Assembly: GCA_009733575.1 (NCBI GenBank)
Contig: ML769674.1
Location: forward strand, 18,835 to 82,834
Reading direction: 5' to 3'
Length of the DNA stretch: 64,000 nt
Source: Gymnopus androsaceus JB14
Lineage: Eukaryota; Basidiomycota; Agaricomycetes; Agaricales; Omphalotaceae
The notes beneath the pieces are model-generated. The model made no database searches. It was not told the origin of the DNA and saw nothing but the letters and a program-made list of their open reading frames with translations. The translations under genes and the position numbers were made by a program. Positions 39,801 to 52,060 of this stretch are shown here, one piece after another. How positions within the stretch are numbered: position 1 is the first letter of the stretch; every line of letters starts with the position of its first letter.

Positions 39801-40145
39801 TCATAGAGATAATTTGAGAGGTGTCGCAGTGCATCAAAGACCGCCATGTCTGAAATTCAAAGTAAGATACGCTGGTGAATTATTCGGAGATTGGGACGCA
39901 CAGAGTTCATAGTACTGTTTTGGAGACAAGGAAGAGGTCCGGAGCTCTGCAAGCATTAGACTCGCGCTTTTTAAAGCGTCCATGAGCTGGTCTAATTCCT
40001 GCGAGTAATTGAGAATTAATTGTGGGGCAAATGTAGAAATAGCGGAGAAACATACCAAATTCTTCCTCATTTGTTGGAATTGAATCTTGACGGTATTAAG
40101 AGCCTCGCTGAGAAGCTTTCCTTCCTCCACTACTGGGAGCGCCAT
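36869..40145 (-). CDS. VPS35: Retromer core subunit Vps35
   Basis: Multi-exon minus-strand gene from [17 protein letters not shown] (ATG at 40145) to [12 protein letters not shown] (36869). The order matches Vps35: [38 protein letters not shown], the Vps26-binding motif [37 protein letters not shown], and [14 protein letters not shown]. The HEAT-like C-terminal half follows ([39 protein letters not shown]) and the end [14 protein letters not shown]. Vps35 is the cargo-binding scaffold of retromer, acting at endosomes in endosome-to-Golgi retrieval. A Glu/Ala/Ser-rich insertion (about 38800-39060) resembles the variable linker of fungal orthologues. No breaks seen; housekeeping gene. Confidence 0.95.
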
Positions 40146-41241
40146 AATGGGCGCAAATCTAGAAGGAAGCGGTAGATCAAGGACGTAGACCGACCAACTG
40201 ACAAGTGACGGAACCCGCAGTGAATTATTGCTCTCACGGTATTTTTTCTCTGTCACTTCAAGTTGAACCACCATGTTCATACAATTCTTGAATCTATAGG
40301 TGCAGTTTATGGTTCTCTTATTGCATAGTAAAATATCTTTTTCTAGCATGATGATTTCTTGCCGCCCCAGTCGTAGCTTCTTGCGTTGACGAACGGCAGA
40401 GCACACAGCCAAACAGTTGCATTTCTGAATTTTTCCTTCTATCTGCTGTCTACTTTGTCTTTGCTTGTTCTGACATTCATTCTCCAGGATACCTTCTGAC
40501 CAGCCATCAATGCACACCCAACGAGCGGAAACTCCATGTGCCATTCAGAGTGAGTTTTCAGATCGATTTTACCAGATGATGATTCTTTTCTACCTACCGT
40601 CCGAGCTTTTGCGATGGGGAATTCCAATAAAAATACTAAGAACAGCCAACTGATCATTCATTTCCTCCATGATTCTTGCCTTTATCCTTGCTAACAATGT
40701 TTCCTATAGGCAGCCATTTCGATCACGATGAACTACACTGATCATCCTCAACATTCAACAATGATTGCGTCGAGCTTGACCGAGTCCATCAAGGGGTTTA
40801 GTAGTATGTAGTTTTGCGCTGTTGGTCTGGTCTACCGTGCTGTATCTTATGACTATCTCTGTTTTACGATGCGACACGTGATAATGACTACATAATCTGC
40901 AGATAATATTCTGCAGTCTGCCTGGGACGACCTAATTTGGCGGTCTCGACCGTGTATACTCGCCGTCTTTGGCGATTTTTATTTTTGATTTAAGGTTCCA
41001 GCGAGGGTCGCTCGCAACATTCTATGTGTCTTTGAGTGTGCAAATATCTTCCTGGTGTACAACGTCGCGCTTGACAAGGCTTTGAAGCGGCGATCAAGAT
41101 CCAGGCTCGTCGTCCCTTGTGCTGTGCGCTATACTTATTCGGCGTTTCCTCTTCCTAAATTACACCAAATCACACGCTAGCTGTCATTGTCCGCTTTAAA
41201 AGCTATGGGACAATAAATCTTTGTTAACCTCTCTCTTCACC
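40146..41241. other. Intergenic region between VPS35 and P450-2
   Basis: The divergent promoters of VPS35 (minus) and P450-2 (plus) must lie here. Minus-strand open frames near 40150-40660 lack any recognisable domain and are probably VPS35 5' leader. No repeat or RNA gene seen. Confidence 0.5.
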
Positions 41242-43280
41242 ATGTCCAAAATAATATACGCTGTCGCTCTTTTTCTCGTCCCTCTAACATACGCTGTACA
41301 CGCGCGCCGCCGCAAAGCTAATGATCAATGGCCTCTCCCTCCGGGTCCTAGAAAGCTTCCAATAGTCGAGAACTTGTTCGATATGCCAAGGGGAGGTTAT
41401 ATGTGGCTCGAGTATGCTGAGATGTGTCGGCGTTACGGTGAGTGTCAATGATTGCTTTTCAAGATCGTTGAGTACTGATCCCTCGGTTATTAGAGTCGGA
41501 TATCATTCATTTAGGTGCTCTCGGAAACTCTATCATCGTCCTCAACTCTGCAAAAGCGGTCAACGATCTTCTAGAAAAGCGATCGTCATTATACTCGAGT
41601 CGACCTAGTACGGTCATGCTGGGGGAGCTAATGGGGTGAGATTCTGTTCTGTGGCGCTGCATATAACCCTCACCATCATATATACAGATGGGGAGCTACG
41701 TTTATCTTCCGGCCCAACGACGATACATGGAAAGCCCAACGGAAGATAGTAACACAAGCTGTTCCACCTACAGACCCAAAACGTTTCCACTCGAAGCAAC
41801 TTAGCGCGACACACGATCTTCTTCGCGTGCTCCCTGAATCTGATGATGTTATGAAGTCTCTGCAAATGTGAGCGATGACCTTCTACCGCCAATTTGTTTG
41901 TACAAGCTTGTTTCTTGGTTACAGATGGGCAGCAAAATTCATCATGGACATCACTTATGGTATTCAAGGAGATGAAGCCAAGCTTTATCTTCCTACGGCA
42001 ATTGAAGCATTGGAATCCATGTCCATCGCCGGGACTCCAGGCGCTTTCTACGTAGACCAGATCCCCATCCGTGTGTTTTTTTCAAGATACCCGGGCTTTC
42101 GAATCACAACTGACCATTTCAAACATAGTAAAATACGTTCCAGAATGGTTTCCGGGAGCCAGCTTTAAACGAAAAGCAAGAGAATGGAACAAATTGCGTA
42201 TAAAGATGACAGAAGGTCCTTACCTCGTCACAAAAGCACGGTGGTATGTGATTGACTCGCATTTCTCTTGTCTTCTCATTGATAATTATCCTTCAGGCTG
42301 CGGGGACCGCGACTCCTTCCTTGACCTCGCTCTCTCTCGAAGAGATCGACCATACACAAGATGTAGCTCAGCAAGAAGAGGTTATTAAAGCAGCATCGGT
42401 AACGGCTTACGGAGGTGAACCAATTGTTTCGTCGTATCTAAATTCGACTTTCTCAAGCCATTCCTTCTGCAGGTGGTTCCGATACAACTGTGGCTGCCCT
42501 AGGAGCATTCATTCTTGCTATGCTCATGAACCCAGAAGTTCAAACCAAAGCTCACCGTGAGCTCGAGAAGGTCTTGGGACCGGGAGATTTACCGAGCTTT
42601 AGCGATGAACCAACACTACCTTATATCACCGCGATTGTTAAGGAGGTACTGAGGCATAATCCTGTTACCCCGTTTGGTGCGTATGTTCTTACATTCCTTC
42701 GCATACTTTTAACTGACTCGAAAACCAGCGTTTCCGCATCTTCTCATTCCAACATGACATCTATGCAGGGTATTTCCTTCCCAAAGGGTCTATCATTATG
42801 CCTAACATTTGGTAAGTGCACTAACATACTATCGATTCATTGTTTTAATAAAGTTAACCACCCATGCAGGTCAATTTTACACAACGAGGAAGATTACCCT
42901 GAGCCGGAATTGTTTAATCCTTCGCGCTTCCTTGACGCTGATGGCAAACTCAACCCTAACGTCAGAGATCCTGCGACTGCAGCATTCGGGTTCGGAAGAC
43001 GTGCTTGCGTGAGTACTCTTGCCTTCGATGTGCTTCAGTTCTAACACTCCTGCTACAGCCTGGCAAACACGTAGCACTCGCATCTCTATGGATTGCAGTT
43101 GCATCCATTCTGACTTGCTACACCATTGAACCAGAGCTCGATGAGAATGGAAAACCAATCAAGCCGAAAGGGGAATGGTATTCGGGTCCGACATTGTTCA
43201 ACCACCCGCTACCTTTTAAATGTCGCTTCGTTCCGCGTTCGAAAGACGTGGAAGCGTCTTTGGGTGTGAGCTTGGCTTGA
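41242..43280 (+). CDS. Cytochrome P450 monooxygenase 2
   Basis: Starts MSKIIYAVALFLVPLTYAVH, a short membrane anchor, then PPGPRKLPIVENLFDMP, GWGATFIFRPNDDTWKAQRK, KYVPEWFPGASFKRKAREWN and I-helix YGGGSDTT. ExxR is in KEVLRHNP, with FNPSRF and haem loop FGFGRRACPGKHVALA; ends EASLGVSLA (stop 43278-43280). An ER-bound monooxygenase of the same family type as P450-1 and the relic at 43629. Two local problems: the intron donor at about 42243 is one base out of phase relative to its paralogues (VTKAR.. to AAGTATPSL), and one extra base occurs near 42756 (AFPHLLIPT to DIYAGY). These may mark a young pseudogene or annotation-level splice variants. Confidence 0.75.
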
Positions 43281-43815
43281 CTTGAGCTGGCCCGACCCCC
43301 TTGGTTATGCATTGCATTGCAGGTTTTCGAATGATGTTCTATGGTTTTTTTTAATCGTCAAGGAACTCGAAGCCGAATAGCATGTAAGCGATAGGTTGTC
43401 TAGAATGAAAAGTTGGACGGTGGAGTCGGACGTAGTGTCGCAGTGGTTTCGCGGAGTATCAGCTGAGTGCTTTGAAGGACGTCTTGCAGGGTCGAGCCAC
43501 TCGATACCCGTCCTGACAGACTTCCATATCTAGCTACAATACGCCTCCTCCTGGCTATCGCAGGCTAGATACCTGCCTTAAATAAAAGCTATAAATGTCT
43601 GTACGCGTTCTTGAGATCTTTCTTCGCCATGTCTAGAATGTTATACATTGCCATCGCTCTTTTTCTCCCTCTATTTTATGTCGTATGCGTGCGGCGGAAG
43701 ACTTTTCCTTTCCCTCCAGGTCCTAAGAAACTCCCGATAGTGGGGAGCCTGTTTGATATGCCCAAAAAGGGTTTCGTCTGGCTTAATTACGTGGAAATGA
43801 GTCGATGCTATGGTA

Positions 43816-44856
43816 CAGTGATGGCAAAAAGTGATGAACCGCCCCAAATCAGGAAGGCAGGCGCTTAAATTGTCAAAACGAGCATGCATTCTCAATTGGT
43901 GAGAGGTCAGGAGAGTTGGGAGGCCACATCAGGACATAGATTTGGTGGTCTTGGAGCCAGTTTTTTGTGGCATGGGATGTGTGTTTGCTGTTGTTATCCT
44001 GCTGGAAAATCCAGCTGCCATCAGCGTAGTGATGATCAGAGATGGTTGGGAGGAGAGTGGTTTTGAGGATCTGAATGTACTGTAGGCTATTCATGTTGCC
44101 TTCAATATGATGAAGCCGTCCAACACCCTCAGGAGTGATGCATCCCCAAATGTTGACCTTTCCAGAACCAAGACCTTGTTGCACATGTTCCGAAACATCG
44201 CGCTGAGCCAGTTGGTCAACTCCCTTTGGTCTACGGCACCACTGTAAACCATCTGACCCATCAAGGTTGAATTTTGACTCATCCAAATACACAACTGTAA
44301 ACTTTTTCCACTCCTCTGGATCTACCCAATCCTTCCATGTTTGCCCAAATGCATGGCATTTTGCCATATGAACTGGCAAAAGGAAAGGCTTCTTGCAATG
44401 GATGAAGCCATGACATTCATGTTGATAGGGACTGTGGTGAGCTGTGCACTGAGAAGCATGAGGGAACAAGACTTGCTGCAAGTCAGCTCCATCAATCATG
44501 TGTCTTGTATCAATAAGCTGCACTGCTTCATCTATTTCTTTGGGCAAGAAGTGATTGGGACAGCCAGTTTGCTTTCCATATGCATAACAGACTTCCCTCT
44601 TGGCTCATTTATAGTTGTTCGAGATTGTGACATATGTAGTGGATGTGTTTTTGAACTCCTGGGCATTCTTTGCAATCCAACAATGTTTCCATTTTTTTTG
44701 TGCATCAACTACTTTACATGCTATAGTATATACATGAATTTTTTTGAGCCTTTAAACGGTCAGGATTCATGAGAGCGAGCTCAAGAAAGCTTGTTTTGAC
44801 GATTTAAGCACCCACCTTCCTGATTTGGGGTGGTTCATCACTTTTTGCTGTCACTG
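43816..44856 (-). mobile_element. Tc1/mariner transposon inside a P450 splice donor
   Basis: 1041 bp with about 70-bp terminal inverted repeats (CAGTGATGGCAAAAAGTGATG... / ...CATCACTTTTTGCTGTCACTG), flanked by TA (43814-43815 and 44857-44858). Removing the element and one TA restores GCTATG|GTAAGTATC, so it inserted in the GTAAGT donor of the first P450 intron. Contains a minus-strand transposase relic. Confidence 0.92.
43873..44700 (-). pseudogene. Tc1/mariner DDE transposase (degenerate)
   Basis: The open C-terminal part (224 codons from 44547) holds the catalytic motifs VYLDESKFN, FQQDNNSKHTS and WPPNSPDLSPIEN of the DDE Tc1 family. Upstream the frame continues as WIAKNAQEFKNTSTTYVTIS, then a TGA near 44610. 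The helix-turn-helix N-terminus is mostly unrecognisable. Probably inactive. Confidence 0.85.
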
Positions 44857-45474
44857 TAAGTATCTATGTATAACTATCTTCTCACTTCTAAATTTGGGTG
44901 CTGATCCTAGGTCTTTACAGTTGGATATCATTCATCTAAGTGCTCTCGGAAACTCTATCATTGTCCTTAACTCTGTGAGAGCAGTTAACAATCTTCTAGA
45001 GAAGTGATCCTCAATATATTCAAGTTGACCCAGTATGATCATGCTAGGAGAGCTGATGGGGTGAGATTTGCTGTCTATTTTCTCTAAGGTGGTTGCTATA
45101 ACCCTCATTTATGTATACAGATCGGGAAATGGATTTGCCTTTGGCCCAATGATGATACATGGAAGGCCCAATGAAAGATAGTAACACAGGCTATGCCCCC
45201 TACTGACCCGAAACACTTCCACTCAAAACAACTTAGTGTGACACATGATCTTCTTTGAGCACTCTCTTAATCCAATGATATTATGGAGTCCCCGCAAATG
45301 TGAGCTGAATGATCTCTTACTGGAAAGCAACCTGTAGTAATAAGTACTCAAAGCTTCCTAGATGGGCTGCAAATCCATCATGGATATCACTTACAGTGTT
45401 CAAGGAGATGAAGCCAAACTTTATCTTTCCACAGCAATCGTAACATTGAATTCCATTGCTGTTGCTGCAAATCC

Positions 45475-46276
45475 TAGAGATGGGCACGGATAGCAAATAT
45501 TTGCAAATATTCACGGATATTTGGTATTTGTTATTCGTGAATAGAGTAATTTTTTTGACGAATATATTCATGACACGAATGTTTACTTGAGTGGAAATAT
45601 CTGTTTCAGAACCACAAATATTTGTGGTCATTTAATCGCAAATATTCATGAATACTTGTAGATAGCTAATACTCAACTTGGGCATAGAAATAACAACTTA
45701 ACAGTACTTATAAGCTCACTATTAGTCCTCAATATGTATCAAAACGGCTACAATACATATATACAATTTTGGCATGTCCAGGAACTGAACTCAGCTGGTC
45801 AGCTATCGTTGGAAGGCCTGACCTTAATCCAGAGTCGGCGCCAACAACCACTTACAACCACTAAGCCATATGGATTTTGTTACATTTACCTAACCACACA
45901 TGTATATACCTATCCAAACAATGTTCCGAAACTTATACTAAGTTTATTTATCCATAAATGTACTTAAACAGCTAAGTACATAAGTCAATTATATTTTTTT
46001 TTGAATATAACTTTTTCAATGAATACTGGCTACCCGGAAAAGTAACCGGAATTTTTGCCGGCCAGCCCGGCACAAAAAATTCCGGTTACTTTTCTGGGTA
46101 GCAAGTATATTCGAGTATTTGTCCCAAAATACTTGTATTTGTGTATATTCATTACTCGAGTGTTTATAACTGAAGATACTCGAGTATTTATCCGAGTATA
46201 AATAGTTGATTTTGTAAGTAAATATTCATGACACGAATGACAAATATACTCGAGTACATATTCGTGCCCACCTCTA
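45475..46276. mobile_element. Non-autonomous hAT-type element, 802 bp
   Basis: Ends TAGAGATGGGCACG and CGTGCCCACCTCTA (inverted repeats with one mismatch). Flanked by GCAAATCC (45467-45474) and GCAACTCC (46277-46284), an 8-bp target duplication with one mismatch, inside P450 relic coding sequence. The TAGAGRTGGGC terminus is typical of hAT. The interior is AT-rich with many TATTCATGACACGAATG-like direct and inverted repeats, and has no transposase. Confidence 0.87.
46029..46102. repeat. 74-bp hairpin nested in the hAT-type element
   Basis: GCTACCCGGAAAAGTAACCG... pairs with ...CGGTTACTTTTCTGGGTAGC. The arms are about 33 bp with two mismatches, and the loop is GC-rich (GGCCAGCCC). CpG-rich against an AT-rich background, so it likely arrived separately. 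Confidence 0.75.
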
Positions 46277-46576
46277 GCAACTCCTGGTGCATTCTACATA
46301 GACCAGATCCCTATCCATAAGAGAGATCCCTTTCTCTGAACTTTCAATTGACAATTTCAAGTGCAGTAAAATAAGTTCCAGAATGGTTTCCAGGAGCCAG
46401 TTTTAAATGGAAAGCAAGAGAATGGAATAAATTGCATGCAAAGTTGATTGATGATCCTTACCTCGCCACAAAAGCACAACTAGTATTTTGTCTACTTTGC
46501 AGCTTTATTTTCTTTGATTAATAATTATCTTTCAGGCCGTGGGGACTGCAACACCATCTCTCTCACTTGCTCTCAA

Positions 46577-46939
46577 TATTAGAGTTAGATTCCTAAACAG
46601 GAAGTAGCAGCAATAAGTCCACACAGGACTTTAGTAGTACAATCACACAGATCAATGGGGGACAGCAGTGGTATTACAGGGTATAGTACCTAGGCTTATA
46701 TACAGTCCTATGTACAAACAATATATCGGGCAGGTGGCTACTGCATGAGTACTTGTGGCTACTGTCCATACGGTAAAGTGGGTACTATGAGAGAGCAGGT
46801 GGATATGGCGAGAGACTGAGTGGAGTCTGTGAGACAATAACAGTGGAGTGCATGGGATGGTGATACAAACAAGTCGATACTACAAGAAAGTGTTCTATGT
46901 ATAGTTCAATAAGATATATTTACCTTTGATATTCCAACA
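46577..46939 (-). repeat. copia-2 3' LTR
   Basis: 363 bp and the reverse complement of the copia-1 LTR family, with many transitions. Ends GATATTCCAACA at 46939, directly abutting the CTCCCCTTCAAACC purine-tract complement. Confidence 0.88.
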
Positions 46940-48483
46940 CTCCCCTTCAAACCTTTGCTAATCCCATGGATACTGCAAAGTGTTTGGCTTTCATCAAAGG
47001 TAAGGCTTTGGTGAAGATGTCTGCTGTCATGTTTTTGGTAGGGCAGTAAGTGAGACAAATTTTACCTTCCTCGATGATGTAGCAGATGAAGTGGTATCAG
47101 ATATCAATGTGTTTGGTCCTGGCATGAAAATGATCATCCTTTGCCAATGCAATGGCAGACTGATTGTCTGACATGATAGAGATTGCATGAGTAATGGGAC
47201 CAAAGATTTCCAATAAAAGATTCCTGAGCCAGATTGCTTCCTTTGCTGCATGGGTCAAAGCAATATACATGGCTTCTGTGGTAGATAAAGAAATGGTATC
47301 CTGTTGTTTTGATGACCAAGATACTCCTCCGCCATTCAACATAAAAATGTACCTGGAAATAGCATGTCGGTCCTCTTGGGACATACCATCCGCATCCATG
47401 TAGCCTTGGACTGTTTCCTGATTGCTTGTACTGAGCCAAAAGTCTTGGGTGTATTTGAGATAGGTGTAGACACAGCGTACACCATTCCAATGAGTGATGC
47501 TGGGGTTTTGTGAAAAGCGAGCAAGGATAGAGACTGCATACGTGATGTCAGGTCTTGTAGTGACAGTTAAGTACTGAAGAGCACCAAGGGCCTCTCTGTA
47601 GGGTTTGTGGTGCATAAAGGCAATATCCTCAACCGTTTTGGGTGACTGGTCTTTGATGAGGTGGATGTGGGGACTGAAGGCAATAGAGAGTGGCTTTATA
47701 TCTGAGAATCCATAGCAAGAGATTATGACATCAATGTATGACTGCTGGGATAAGTGAATTGTCCTGTTATGGAGAGATCTTTGGATCTCAATCCCAAGTA
47801 GCTAATGGATTTCTCCGGAATCAACAACTTCAATTATTGCCCCAATATCTTTCTTCAATATCTCCATGATGGCCAGGGTTTTGGTAACCAATGTCATGTC
47901 GTCAACATGTATAAAAATGATGGTGAAGGGATTAGTGCAATAGAAAACAGCGTGATCAAAATCAGACCGTTTAAACCCCAGTTGGGTCATGATTTCCCTG
48001 AATTGCATGTACCATTGTCGACTGGCTTGTTTAAGTCGATGAAGTGCGAGTTTAAGCCATAAGGTTTGACCTGGTTTTACCCCTATATCAATGCCTGGAA
48101 GTGCCTTCATAAAAATGCACTCATTGTTGTCTAATTTCCCGTGAAGATAAGAGCAGATTTCATGTCCATTTGGTAAATAATCATGCTCTTCTCAGCTCCA
48201 ATGCTGAGTATAGCATGGGCTGATGCAAGTTTTGCAACAGATGTGAAGGTTCTGTCTGGGATCTGATTAAATCCACGTGCAACAAGACAAGCTTGGTGTC
48301 CTGTAATGTGGCCTTGTTCATCCTTCTTGGTCCAATAGACCCATTTGGATGTGAGAATATTGGCATCTGGAGGTGGAGTGACAATTGTATAGGTTCCATG
48401 TTCCTGGAGTCTGGAGATTTTGTCCTTCATGGCAATGTACCATTTGGAGCTGTCAGTTCGTCACATAGCTTCTACAACAGATA

Positions 48484-48690
48484 TTGCCTTTTGCATATGG
48501 TTCTGGGGGTCGATGGTTTTTTTGAACTTGTTTGTTTGGGTCGAAATGAATTGAAAACTATGGAAACCAAAGGCCCAGGCCGAAAAGAATATAGGCCTTA
48601 ATTCATTTTGCATAGCCCCCCATTCATTTGCAGCCCAAATAAACACGGAAATAATTTCGGCTGACACCCAGAACCATATGCAAAAGGCAA
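48484..48690. mobile_element. 207-bp MITE with TA target duplication
   Basis: Terminal inverted repeats TTGCCTTTTGCATATGGTTC... / ...GAACCATATGCAAAAGGCAA, flanked by TA (48482-48483, 48691-48692). The homologous copia-1 sequence at 29597-29608 (CTTTATCTGTTG, reverse complement CAACAGATAAAG) is the empty site with a single TA. A TA duplication suggests a Tc1/mariner-mobilised element. It encodes nothing. Confidence 0.88.
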
Positions 48691-51600
48691 TAAAGGATCA
48701 GATTTGATTTCTGATGTTACCTGACCTAGAGATGCAGTAAGATGTCACAACTTCTCACTTCCTTCTCAAGTCCTTCAATGACTTCCCTGATCTTCTTGGT
48801 GGGTTGTCTGACTTGTTTGCCAGATACTTTCTGGTGCAATTGGTTCTGTGATTTCTTCTGGAACTGGTATGACAGGCTGTTCTGACTTGGTGACTGATGT
48901 TTCTAAAGTTCCCAAATTTCCATCCTCCCCTTCAACGGGTTGGATCTGCATGTCAGAGAAAACTATGTTCCTCTCCATTGTGACAGTGTGACATGTTGGC
49001 CAGTAGATGTAGTGACCATTTGATTTGGGTTCAAGTCCTATCCAGCATCCTTCCTGGGCCTGCAGTTCCAATTTACCGGGTTCCTTTTCTCATTTAACAT
49101 AAACAATACTGCCAAAGATGCAAAGATTAGTAATGTCCGGTTCTAATACCCAACCATTTTTTGTATGGAGTAGCCATTCCGATGGCCTTCTTCAGCGTCC
49201 AATTCCAAACATATACCACATATTTCATCATGAATTCCCAAAGCCATTTCAGGAGTCCTGATGAGATCAAAATACTTTGAACTGCGTTCAGCAAAGTTCG
49301 ATGTGCACATTCCACTATACCATTGTGTTCCAGGGTGTTGTGTACTGTGAGACGTCACTGTGTCCCAATACGTTCCAGATATGCCGTGAATTTGTTGCTG
49401 AGAAATTCTCCCCCTCAATCAGAGTGGAGAACTTTAACAGTTGTGCCGTACTGTGTTTGGAGACCTGTTTGGAGAGCCACATACTGTGCAAATGACTTGT
49501 CCTTCAACTTCATTTGGGGTTCCTCCAACCAATCAGTTGCTTCGTCAACTAGAGTCAGCATGTAAATGTAATGGTTTACCATCCTGACTTGTGATGGTCC
49601 CCACACATCCATGTGGAAAGTATCTCCAAATTTCTCCACACAGGGAGATGATCACACCTGAGCAATAGGATACCTTGATGCTTTCCCAAGCATACAAGCA
49701 CGGCATTCTGGTTCATCTATTTGTTTCGGATCCAATCCAATTCCACGAACCTGATTATCTTGAAACTTATGCTTCACATAAGCATAGTTGAGATGACATA
49801 AGATGCAGTGTGCCTTGTAAAGAGATACCAATCTGCCAATCTTAGTTGAATAAGCATGTTCCCATGATGGGATCTGGTATAGTCTGTTAGTCTCTGGGAT
49901 AACTCCCACAAGTTTCCCCTGGCGATCTCTGATGTCATTTTACCATTTGTGGTATAGATGGCGTAACCATCATTGTCAAGTTTTCCCAGTGATACAAGTG
50001 TGTTGGGAGTGTCTGGACATAGAAGAATGTGATGGAGCTTTAGCATTTGGACCTGTTGTCCATATGTGGGGAGATCAAGATGGAGTATGCTGGAGATGTT
50101 TGCTGTGAAGGTTTCCGCATTAGTGGCCTGAATGATTTGTGTTGGAATCTTCTTTTGATTCCTGAGTTTGTTGGTGAGTGGCATCATGTGGGTAGAGCAT
50201 CTGGAGTCAAAAAGAATTGCTCCGTAACTGTGGGCTGCAGCATAAGCTTGATCAACTTTTCCAACTCCCTTTTTGGTGTCATATTCGAATTTGGAGGAAA
50301 GAGATTAATGTTGACACATACTTCTTCCTCCTCTTCATTGTTAAGAGTAAGAGGTGACGGAGTTTTGACTTTGATGTTCTGCACTATGCAGTTTTGATTG
50401 CTTAGCAATGAAAGAGCTAATTCAAATTTATCAGCTATTTCTGAAAAATTGAAAACAAGATTCCCATGCTTAGTGGGAATTTCAACTGCTGCTCATGATG
50501 ACTCAGGTACTTCCTCAATCATGGATGAGGATGCCACTTTGTTATTTTTTGGCCTATCTCTCCAGTTCCCATCTGACTTCTTCTTCTTCTGCTCCTTGGG
50601 AGGTTTCGTTTCCTTGGCCTCTTTGGCTTGGCTCTGTTTCTCTGATGGACATTGATTTCTGAAGTGTTCTTTTCCTCTGCAGTTGTAACAGATGGAGTCT
50701 TGGCGACTCATTGCCCCTCCTTGGCCTTTGCCTCTGCCCCGGGAATTTCTCCTGAAGGAATTTCCATGACCTCGGAAACCTTCTCTCCCCTTGTTACTGG
50801 TGTAGTTTGCTGATTCCTTCTTGTGATCATGTTGCATTTGGTGTACCATTGATTCCGCCTGAATAGTAGAGATGAGTTTGGCAGGACTGATTTTCTTGTC
50901 TGCTTTTGCAGAGAAAACAGCCAATGCATTTATTGTGGCTTTGAAGGTGTTGGGGACAGAGGACATAAGAGTGTTGACAAACATATCATTGTTGATATTG
51001 ACAAATATATCATTGTTGATATTGATTCCTCTTGTTGTGAGGTTGTCGCGGATGCTGATCATGTTGTCCAAATGTTTATTGACCTTGGCTGGGTCTGTGC
51101 ATTGCATAGTGTGGAGTCACCTTTGTAAAAATGATTCAGTAAGACTCTTACTGACTGTAAGAGTGTTTTTAGAATCATAGTCTTGGAGTAAATTTGCCCA
51201 CAACTGCTTCATGTTGTTGTAGTGCCTATACCTTCAGAATATTCCATCCAATAACCTGCCAATGATTGCATTAAGCAAATCACTATCCTTTCCTCTGTGC
51301 TCATCATCTGATCCTTGAGCAAGATCAGGTTGTGGATTCCATTCCAAATAATGCTGATATCCAATAGATCTGGCTGCAAATTCCACTCAAGTTTTCCACA
51401 TGTCCCAGTTTGATCTGTCTGACTTTAAGGTTGTAACCTTATCAAAGGCTTTTAGTGCTTTAGACATATTGTTGTTGTTGTTGGAATCAGCAATTAAAGC
51501 ACCTGGTGATCTGGGATCTGATGGCAATGGGGAGCTGTGTGGAGAGGGTGGTTCTGTATTTGAATATGGAAATTGGGGTGCAGTGCCCTGTGGAGATGGT

Positions 51601-52060
51601 TGTGGAGGTGTAGGTGGAGAAGTTTCACATTTCAGTGCAGGTGATTGCGATGGAGCAGGAGTGTGCTGCTGTGAGGATGATGCAATAGGCTGAGCTATAG
51701 GTGCTTCAGTGTCATTGTTGTCTTTGCTGTCAGTGATGTGTTGTAGGTGACTTCTGATAATTTCCTCCTGTTCTTTTGCAATAGGTCTTGCAAAATCTGC
51801 TAATTTACCTGTCCAAAGTACGTCATATTGGTTTAGACAATGTTGTTTTTGTACACTGGCTCCACCTTCCAGTGGTTCGGTGCTTATATCTGTTGACTAA
51901 TTCATTGATGTCAAAGATGTGTGGGTGTCCTTTACAAGGAACAGTGTTGTCTGTGGGAGGTAATGGTGTTTGTTTTGGCTGTGGTGTTACAGCTTTGCTA
52001 CTTGATGAGCTGGCTTGTTCCTATCAGCAACTAGTTCCTCACAACACGAGGTACCAGGCA

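Larger units (their letters stand above)
43629..46576 (+). pseudogene. Cytochrome P450 relic 3, shredded by three insertions
   Basis: Exon 1 MSRMLYIAIALFLPLFYVV..PPGPKKLPIVGSLFDMPKKG to 43813 parallels P450-2. The gene resumes at 44859 (DIIHLSALGNSIIVLNSVRA), with fragments at 45120-45290 and 45355-45470, resuming again at 46277 (ATPGAFYIDQIPI) to about 46576, where a copia LTR begins. The distal half, with the I-helix and haem loop, is not found in the window. In-frame TGA codons replace CGA/CGG of the paralogue (LLEK-stop-SS, KAQ-stop-K), and nearly all CpG sites are lost. Confidence 0.85.
46577..52060 (-). mobile_element. Second Ty1/copia element (copia-2), degenerate, 5' LTR absent
   Basis: Minus strand. 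The 3' LTR at 46577-46939 is 363 bp like copia-1's. It is followed by RNase H (47000-47620), RT (47800-48430), integrase (49130-49700), protease/pre-integrase (49700-50190), CCHC knuckle CYNCRGKEHFRNQC (50690) and Gag up to about 51460, then a Gln/Pro-rich leader to about 52060. Many TGA/TAA stops and few CpGs. No 5' LTR or primer site is seen to the right, so that end was lost by rearrangement. Left insertion point is in P450 relic 3. Carries a 207-bp MITE. Confidence 0.88.

Noticed and set aside
40150..40660. Longer N-terminus for Vps35 using upstream ATGs
   Set aside because: The conserved Vps35 start [17 protein letters not shown] fits 40145; upstream residues resemble no Vps35 and would be an atypical extension.
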